A DNA stretch of 64,000 bases, from the NCBI GenBank assembly GCA_015501585.1, contig JADNRY010000156.1, positions 1 to 64,000 of the forward strand, given 5' to 3'. The translations under genes were made by a program, and so were the position numbers. The notes under the pieces were generated by a model that was not told the DNA's origin, ran no database searches, and was given only the letters and a program-made list of their open reading frames with translations. Shown piece after piece: positions 58,153-64,000 of the stretch. The number at the start of each line of letters is the position of its first letter. Within the stretch, counting starts at the first letter, position 1. Source of the DNA: Rhodocollybia butyracea. Taxonomy: Eukaryota; Basidiomycota; Agaricomycetes; Agaricales; Omphalotaceae.

Positions 58153-58409
58153 TTATCTATCTTGCACTCTACTAGATTTCACGGACACTGCATATTGTAA
58201 ACATATTGTATAGTTACACTGTCTAACAAGTAATAAATTAGAGTACCATAGGCTTTCTATCGTTTTGCTCGTAAGAGATATCGGAGAACTCGGGCCGCAA
58301 ACCGATGGGACTTTTTAGCAGTCGACTTTTGGTTCTACTGTTGTCACCAACTCCTCCAGGTAAATTCTGAACTTCGAGTACTTTGTGCCTAGCTAATCTG
58401 TTTTAGAAA
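58153..58409. other. 3' region of GNA1 and promoter of the first leucine-rich copy
   Basis: This segment is the upstream part of the tandem repeat unit; a relative occurs at 60345-60570. No gene seen. Confidence 0.5.
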
Positions 58410-60115
58410 ATGCCCGACACAATCCTTTGCCATACTTGCAGAAAAACACTCTCCATTCGCGACTTTCCTGTACTCAATGACTTCAACCAGCAGCATCTGC
58501 GCTCTCTCTACGTGCCAAATAATATTGAGGCTGCTAAAATAGTCCGCGAGACTACTGAAGTTGATTTGGATATTGCAGAGCTTGACAAAGAAATTCAGAG
58601 CCTCCAAGGTATCCTAAAAGAGCTGGAGACACAATGAAAGGCACTCGAACGCTGCCGCGATGAGGCGCGGTCGTCACTTGCGCCAGTTCGTAAACTCCCT
58701 TCAGAGGTGCTACAATCAATTTTTGACATTTTTGCCCAAGCTCCAATTCAGACTTTCCTTCCAAGTGTCTTGCCAGCTTTGCCCTCGATATTTCAATAAA
58801 TACCGCGAAAGGTTTGACGCTTGATCTTTCTCAAGTATGCTCTGTGTGGAGGGAGATCGTTCAAGCTAGGCCCTCCCTGTGGTCTTCCATCTTCGTCGAT
58901 CTGTCCCACCGAAATGGGGCGTTCAAAATCATGGAGCACTACTTGAATCTATCTCGAGATGCTCCTCTTACTCTCTTCATCACCGCCGGCGACCTGGACC
59001 AGCCTTCTGATGAAAATGGCCACAGGTCAGATGAATTCATTTATGGATCAAAACCCAACGACTTAAAGGAGTATTCATGGGAAACGCTAGACATTCTGTT
59101 TCTCTCCTCTAGAAGGTGGAAAGACGTCACAATGAATTTTGCGTGGGCAGTATTCATAGAGATGTCTTACCGCTTTGACTTCGATGTCCACTGCTTTGGT
59201 CAGCTCGTCTCTCTGATTCTAGTTTGGGAGAGATGAGAGGAAGATGTACCTTGGGATGACTCGGACTTCGTGACACTATTTACATCAAAGGTGCAGTCAC
59301 CCCGGTTACGAAGCCTTTCGCTGAGTGACTACGGGCCTCTGCGTAAATTCCCATTCCGCTGTATCACCACGCTTGGGCCCATGAGAGGCTGGTCAACCTC
59401 TGGCATGATCCATGCCCTCACAAAGTGCCACAATGTTGATTCTTTCACTATAATTATAGGTGAATTTTTTGGTACGGGAACTGCATCGCGGCCACGCTTG
59501 ATTCAGGCTCGTTCCCTCGATATCGGAGGTACCTTTTCTGGTGATCAATATCAAGGGATAGAACTGTTGAATTCTCTAATTGCAACACAGCTCAAAAGCC
59601 TGACCTTGAGAAAGCTTGGAGGTATTCGCTGGAAGTTGAGCTTGCTAGATTTTATATCTCGCTCGCAGTGTCCCTTACGGACACTTACGTTACACGATAT
59701 TCCCATTGATCAGCACCTCCTTCAACTTCTATCTCTTGTCCCCACTCTCATAAGCCTGACGATGGAGATATACTCCAATATCGATGACACCCTTTTAAAT
59801 GGATTGGTTGCTACGCCAGAGTTGTCCATTTCTCCTCGACTGCAGCAGTTCGACTTGGTTTGCCACTACCGCCAAACGGAAAATCGGCATCTGGATAATA
59901 CGGTCCCGCGCATCTTAGCGATGGCTGAATCACGGTTGCGACCCAGCTCTAGTGTTGAATCTTTGGAGCGATTTTCTGTCAAATATGAGGTTTTGGCTAG
60001 TAGCGGCTGGGATCTGAATTCCGAGTCTCTTCTTAGGCTACAACGCTTGAATGAAACTGGGATGAAGGCGTCAATCAAGGTGGTTGATTCATTTCATAAA
60101 TTGCGTTACCGTTAG
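58410..60115 (+). pseudogene. F-box/leucine-rich protein, array copy 1, with stops
   Basis: The reading frame starts MPDTILCHTCRKTLSIRDFP like the intact copy. A TGA interrupts it after KELETQ (CAATGA versus CAACGA in copy 2, near 58634). A frameshift follows the F-box region around 58740-58800. The frame then runs LDLSQVCSVWREIVQARPSL to another TGA after LVWER (59234-59236), and resumes to 60115 (GMKASIKVV). Three independent lesions make it a clear pseudogene. Confidence 0.88.
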
Positions 60116-60289
60116 TGGATACCTAGTAGCTCAAGCGCAATGCCTCAGGTAGAAGGTATTCGTACAATGTTACAGTAATGCGTAGAAATTTCACAAATAG
60201 TTATGGATCGTTCATAAGCAAGAACTGTTACTTTCGGTGCAACTCAGAGTCACGAGTCTCGAGATGTTTAGTTTACAAGTTGATATTCA

Positions 60290-60570
60290 TCTCTTAACAG
60301 GCGAAATATGCACAGGAATGGCCTCGCAGTCCTTCTCGGCTATGCTTATCTGTCTTACACTCTAATAGACTTCGCAGATATATGTATCGTAAACATATCG
60401 TATAATTACACTTTCTATAGCAAACAATTAAAGTAGGTAGTTGCAGATACCGGGGAACCCGGACCGCAGACTAAGTCCAGACGTCCTTGCACCACTGTCG
60501 TTGTCCTGGCCTCTAGGTAAATTCTGAACTTTGATGTACTTTATGCCTAACTAATCTGCTTTAGAAAAGA
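60290..60570 (+). repeat. Duplicate of the GNA1 last exon and downstream spacer
   Basis: GGCGAAATATGC-CA-GAA-GGCC and AGTCCTTCTCGGCTATG at about 60301-60350 match the last GNA1 exon (58108-58155), and the following spacer matches to the next ATG. It marks the boundary of the tandem duplication unit. Confidence 0.8.
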
Positions 60571-62316
60571 ATGCCCGACACAGTCCTTTGCCATACTTGC
60601 AGAAAAACGCTCTCCGTTCGGGACTTTCCTATACTCAACGACTTTAACAGCCAGCATCTGCGGTCTCTCCACGTGCCAAATAACGTCGAGGCTGTTAAAA
60701 TATGTCGCGAGACTACTGAAGCTGATTTGAATATTGCAGAACTCGACAAAGAAATTGAGAGCCTCCGGGGTACCCTAAAAGAATTGGAGACTCAACGAAA
60801 GGCACTCGAACGCTGCCGTGATGAAGCACGGTCTTTACTTGCGCCAATTCGTAAACTCCCTCCAGAGGTCCTGGAGTTAGCTTTCGACGCTGTTTGCCTG
60901 AGCTCCAATGCGGACTTTGGTCCCGAGTCTATTGCTGACTTTGCCCTCGATATTACAATAAATACTGCGAGGGCTTGGACGCTCAATCTTTCTCAAGTAT
61001 GCTCTGTTTGGAGGGAGCTAGTCCGAGCTAGGCCCTCCCTGTGGTCCTCTATCTGGGTCGATCTGTCCCACCGAAACGGGGCGTTCAAAGTCATGGAGTA
61101 CTACCTGAATCAATCTCGAGATGCTCCTCTTACTCTCTTTGTCACCGCCGGTGAACTGGACCGGCCTTCCGATGATGATACTGACCGCAAGTCAATATCT
61201 TCAGACGAACTCATGTATGAATCACGCCCAGATGGCTTGAAAGCGCATTCGTGGGAAGCGCTAGACATTTTATTTCTCTTCTCTAGAAAGTGGAAAGATG
61301 TGACAATGTGTTTCTCGTGGGCAGTATTCACAGAGATGTCCGAGCACATTAACTTCAATGTCCACTGCTTTGATCAGCTTGTGTGTCTGAATCTAGATTG
61401 GGAAGGGCGAGGGAAATATACGCCTTGGAATGACTTCGTGTCACTATTTGCATCAGAGGCGCAGTCGCCCCGTTTACGAAGCCTTTCGCTGAGTGAATAT
61501 GAGCCTCGGTGTAACTTCTCATTATGTCGTATCACCACGCTTGGGCCCATGAGAGGCTGGTCAACCTCTGGCATGATCCATGCCCTCACAAAGTGCCACA
61601 ACGTTGATTCTTTCACTGTAATCCTACCAGTGAACAAAGCTCGTGGTATGGCAATTTCACCGCGGCCACTCTTAATCAAGGCTCGTTCCCTTGACATCGA
61701 AGGCGAACGTCCTGGTAGTCAATCTCAAGGGGTAGAACTGCTGAATTCGCTGGTTGCAACACAGCTCGAAAACCTGACTCTGAGGAGGTGGCTTGAAGGC
61801 GTTAACTGGCAATTGAGCTTGCTAGATTTTATATCTCGCTCACGGTGTCCCTTACAGACACTCACGTTACACCATGTTCACATTGATCGGCACCTTCTTC
61901 AACTTCTATCTCTCGTTCCCACTCTCATAAGCCTGACGATGGAGGTATCGTCTGAAATCGATGACACCCTTTTCAATGGATTGGTTGCTACGGCAGAGTC
62001 GTCCATCGCTCCACGACTACAGCAATTTGATTTGGTTTACCACTACCCCCACGGAACGGAAAATCAGCAGTTTTCTAACACGGTTTCGTGCATCTTAGCA
62101 TTGGCTGAATCACGAGCGCAATCGAGTCCCAGTGTCGGATTTCTAAAACGATTTTCGGTCAAATATGAGGTTTCGGTTACTAGTGACTGGGATCTGGATT
62201 CCGAATTTCATCTTAGGCTACAATGCTTGAATGAAGCTGGGATGAAGGCGTCAATCAAGGTTGTCGAACCAATTCATTACTGGTCTAGTAGCTCGAACAT
62301 AATGCCCCAAGTGTAA
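60571..62316 (+). CDS. F-box/leucine-rich protein, intact array copy 2
   Basis: A single uninterrupted frame of 581 codons. The N-terminus has a CxxC knuckle (CHTCRKTLSVRDFP), then a coiled coil (residues about 48-85, ELDKEIESLRGTLKELETQR). An F-box-like helix follows (LAPIRKLPPEVLELAFDAV), the standard layout of the expanded Agaricomycete F-box family. The rest holds VCSVWRELVRARPSLWSSIW and leucine-rich repeats such as SPRLRSLSLSEYEP, LENLTLRRW, CPLQTLTLHHVHIDRHLLQL and LVPTLISLTMEV. Such proteins probably present substrates to an SCF ubiquitin ligase; the ligand is unknown. Paralogues lie at 19175, 58410 and 62609. Confidence 0.85.
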   Translation: MPDTVLCHTCRKTLSVRDFPILNDFNSQHLRSLHVPNNVEAVKICRETTEADLNIAELDKEIESLRGTLKELETQRKALERCRDEARSLLAPIRKLPPEVLELAFDAVCLSSNADFGPESIADFALDITINTARAWTLNLSQVCSVWRELVRARPSLWSSIWVDLSHRNGAFKVMEYYLNQSRDAPLTLFVTAGELDRPSDDDTDRKSISSDELMYESRPDGLKAHSWEALDILFLFSRKWKDVTMCFSWAVFTEMSEHINFNVHCFDQLVCLNLDWEGRGKYTPWNDFVSLFASEAQSPRLRSLSLSEYEPRCNFSLCRITTLGPMRGWSTSGMIHALTKCHNVDSFTVILPVNKARGMAISPRPLLIKARSLDIEGERPGSQSQGVELLNSLVATQLENLTLRRWLEGVNWQLSLLDFISRSRCPLQTLTLHHVHIDRHLLQLLSLVPTLISLTMEVSSEIDDTLFNGLVATAESSIAPRLQQFDLVYHYPHGTENQQFSNTVSCILALAESRAQSSPSVGFLKRFSVKYEVSVTSDWDLDSEFHLRLQCLNEAGMKASIKVVEPIHYWSSSSNIMPQV

Positions 62317-62608
62317 AAGGTATTCGTACAATATGTTACAGTACGTAGAAAAATATCACGAATGGTTTTCTTGTTTATAAGTACTACTAGAAAATATGTA
62401 TATTATGAACACAAATGAACAAGCATTATAAAGCAGTATCGACAGTGTTACTTTTGTACATGTCCTTTCGTGGAATATTATGCCTTTGAAGAACCCGGGA
62501 ACCCGGGCCACAAGCTAAGTGCAGACTTCGCAAGTTTCTACTATCATTGTCCTCCAGGTAAATTCTGAATTTTGATCTACTCTGTACCTAGCTAATCTGT
62601 TTTAGAAA
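62317..62608. other. Spacer of the tandem leucine-rich array
   Basis: AT-rich spacer that matches the corresponding spacers of the other copies, including CACGAATGGTTTTC-like and GTACATGTCCTTTCG segments. Confidence 0.5.
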
Positions 62609-64000
62609 ATGCCCGACACTGTTCTTTGCCGTACCTGCAAAAAAACACTCTCCATTCGCGACTTTCCTATACTCGACGACTTCAACCAGCAGCATCTGCG
62701 CTCTCTCTACGTACCAAATAACGTCGAGGCTGTTAAAATATGTCGCGAGACCACTGGAGCTGATCTGGATATCACAGAGCTTGACAAAGAAATCGAGAGC
62801 CTTCAGAGTACCCTGACAAAGTTGAAGACCCAACGAAAGGCACTCAGACGCTGCCGTGATGGAGCACGCTCTTTGCTTGCGCCAGTTCGTAAACTCCCTC
62901 CAGAGGTTCTGGAATCAGTTTTCGACGCTGTTTTCCCGAGCTCCCATTCAGACTTTGCCCTCGATATCAGAATAGATACCGTGAGGACTTGGACGCTCGA
63001 TCTTTCTCAGGTATGCTCTGTTTGGAGGGAGATCGTTCGAGCTAGACCCCTCCTGTGGTCGTCTATATGGGTCGACTTGTCTCATCAAAACGGGGCGTTC
63101 AAAGTCATGAAGCACTACTTGGATCAATCTCGAAACGCTCCGCTTACTCTTTTCATCACCGCCAGTGAACTGTTGGACCAACCTTCTGATGATGATACTG
63201 GTCGCAAGCTCAAGTTCACGTATGACTCACGCCCTGATACCTTGAAGGCGTATTCATGGAAAGCGCTAAACATTATATTTCTATCCTCTAGAAGGTGGAA
63301 AGACGTGACGATGCGTTTTTCGTGGAAAGTATTCACAGAGATGTCTAAACACATTGGCTTCGCTGTCCACTACTTTGATCAGCTTGTGTGTCTGAATCTA
63401 GATTGGAAAGGACGAGGGAAATATACGCCTTGGGATAACTTCATGACACTATTTGCATCAGAGGCGCAGTCACCTAATTTACGAAGCCTTTCGCTCAGTG
63501 AATATGACACTCAGCATGAGTTCCCACTCACTCGTATCACCACGCTTGGGCCCATAAGATGGAGGTCGGTCCACGGCATAATACATGCCCTCACAAAGTG
63601 CGACAATGTTGATTCTTTCACTATAATCCTGGATAAACGTCGTGGTTTCGCAGTTTCACCGCCAGTCTTGATCAAGACTCGTTCCCTTTATATCAAAGGG
63701 GAATGTTCTGGTAGCGAAATTCCTGGGATAGAACTACTGAATTCTCTAATTGCATTACAGCTTGAAAACCTGACCTTGAGGGGATGGCTTGAGGGCGATG
63801 ACTGGCAATCGAGCGTGTTAGCTTTTGTATCTCGCTCGCAGTGTCCCTTACAGACCCTCACGTTACAGTATATTCACATTGACCAGCACCTCCTTCAACT
63901 TCTGTCTCTCGTTCCCACTCTCACAAGCTTAACGATGGAGGTATACTCCAATACCGATGACATGCTGTTTAATGGAGTGGTTGCTACGGCAGACTCGTCC
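62609..64000 (+). CDS. F-box/leucine-rich protein, array copy 3, cut by the window end
   Basis: Starts MPDTVLCRTCKKTLSIRDFP at 62609 and stays open for all 464 codons to the window edge, with no stop or frameshift by my reading. It is colinear with copy 2 but has a deletion after the F-box (FDAVFPSSHSDFALDIRI) and many substitutions, for instance RWRSVHGII where copy 2 has RGWSTSGMI. The CxxC, coiled coil, F-box (LAPVRKLPPEVLESVFDAV) and leucine-rich blocks are all kept, so it is likely functional if the remaining part is intact. Confidence 0.82.
   Translation, partial: MPDTVLCRTCKKTLSIRDFPILDDFNQQHLRSLYVPNNVEAVKICRETTGADLDITELDKEIESLQSTLTKLKTQRKALRRCRDGARSLLAPVRKLPPEVLESVFDAVFPSSHSDFALDIRIDTVRTWTLDLSQVCSVWREIVRARPLLWSSIWVDLSHQNGAFKVMKHYLDQSRNAPLTLFITASELLDQPSDDDTGRKLKFTYDSRPDTLKAYSWKALNIIFLSSRRWKDVTMRFSWKVFTEMSKHIGFAVHYFDQLVCLNLDWKGRGKYTPWDNFMTLFASEAQSPNLRSLSLSEYDTQHEFPLTRITTLGPIRWRSVHGIIHALTKCDNVDSFTIILDKRRGFAVSPPVLIKTRSLYIKGECSGSEIPGIELLNSLIALQLENLTLRGWLEGDDWQSSVLAFVSRSQCPLQTLTLQYIHIDQHLLQLLSLVPTLTSLTMEVYSNTDDMLFNGVVATADSS

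Overview
This window looks like nuclear DNA from a mushroom-forming basidiomycete (Agaricomycetes). The genes are dense and cut by many short GT-AG introns of about 50 bases. The families are fungal: Zn2Cys6 regulator, GT90/CAP10 glycosyltransferase, large multi-exon P450, EF-hand protein, DUF6697-like protein, F-box/leucine-rich proteins with a coiled-coil N-terminus. The single tRNA-Cys carries a nuclear-type intron. I cannot name the species. All gene models were spliced by eye from the sequence, and family names come from remembered motifs, not searches.

Layout. 0-6.6 kb: remnants of single-pass surface proteins on the minus strand, a nonautonomous DNA transposon (2030-3753), an unrecognised broken gene (about 4243-5110) and a short dispersed repeat (5772-6249). 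6.6-8.8 kb: intact-looking cytochrome P450 (minus). 8.8-11.75 kb: nearly gene-free. 11.75-14.8 kb: proteasome subunit beta-4 and the mRNA-export factor GLE1, diverging from a 114-base promoter that holds two TAACCCTAA boxes. 13.7-24.2 kb: a chimeric segmental duplication with three copies or fragments of an arginine/serine-rich protein gene, a second 3' half of GLE1, a 5' fragment of a conserved 642-aa gene (intact copy 22004-24191) and a stray leucine-rich gene fragment.

24.4-47 kb is a conserved housekeeping region: SKI8-like WD40 protein, TIM-barrel isomerase/dehydratase, tRNA-Cys(GCA), zinc-cluster regulator, degraded F-box-like gene, lactonase-type beta-propeller, DUF6697-type pseudogene, Mo25/Hym1, GT90 xylosyltransferase-like protein, inositol monophosphatase and a long EF-hand protein.

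48-56.7 kb holds two tandem copies of a fungal protein-kinase-like gene, both broken. They are invaded by at least four repeats, several with clean target-site duplications: a 1260-base element with 5-bp TSD, a hAT-like MITE with 8-bp TSD, a roughly 1.85-kb retroelement-like insertion and a Mutator-like MITE with 9-bp TSD. 57.4-64 kb: glucosamine-6-phosphate N-acetyltransferase (with an apparent 8-base microexon), then a tandem array of F-box/leucine-rich genes: one pseudogene, one intact, one running off the window.

No defence island or obviously new biochemical system is visible. The most noteworthy signals are the transposon archaeology in the kinase duplicate (one copy is the empty site for the other), the GLE1-centred chimeric duplication, the recurring one-base homopolymer frameshifts, and the birth-and-death behaviour of the leucine-rich family.
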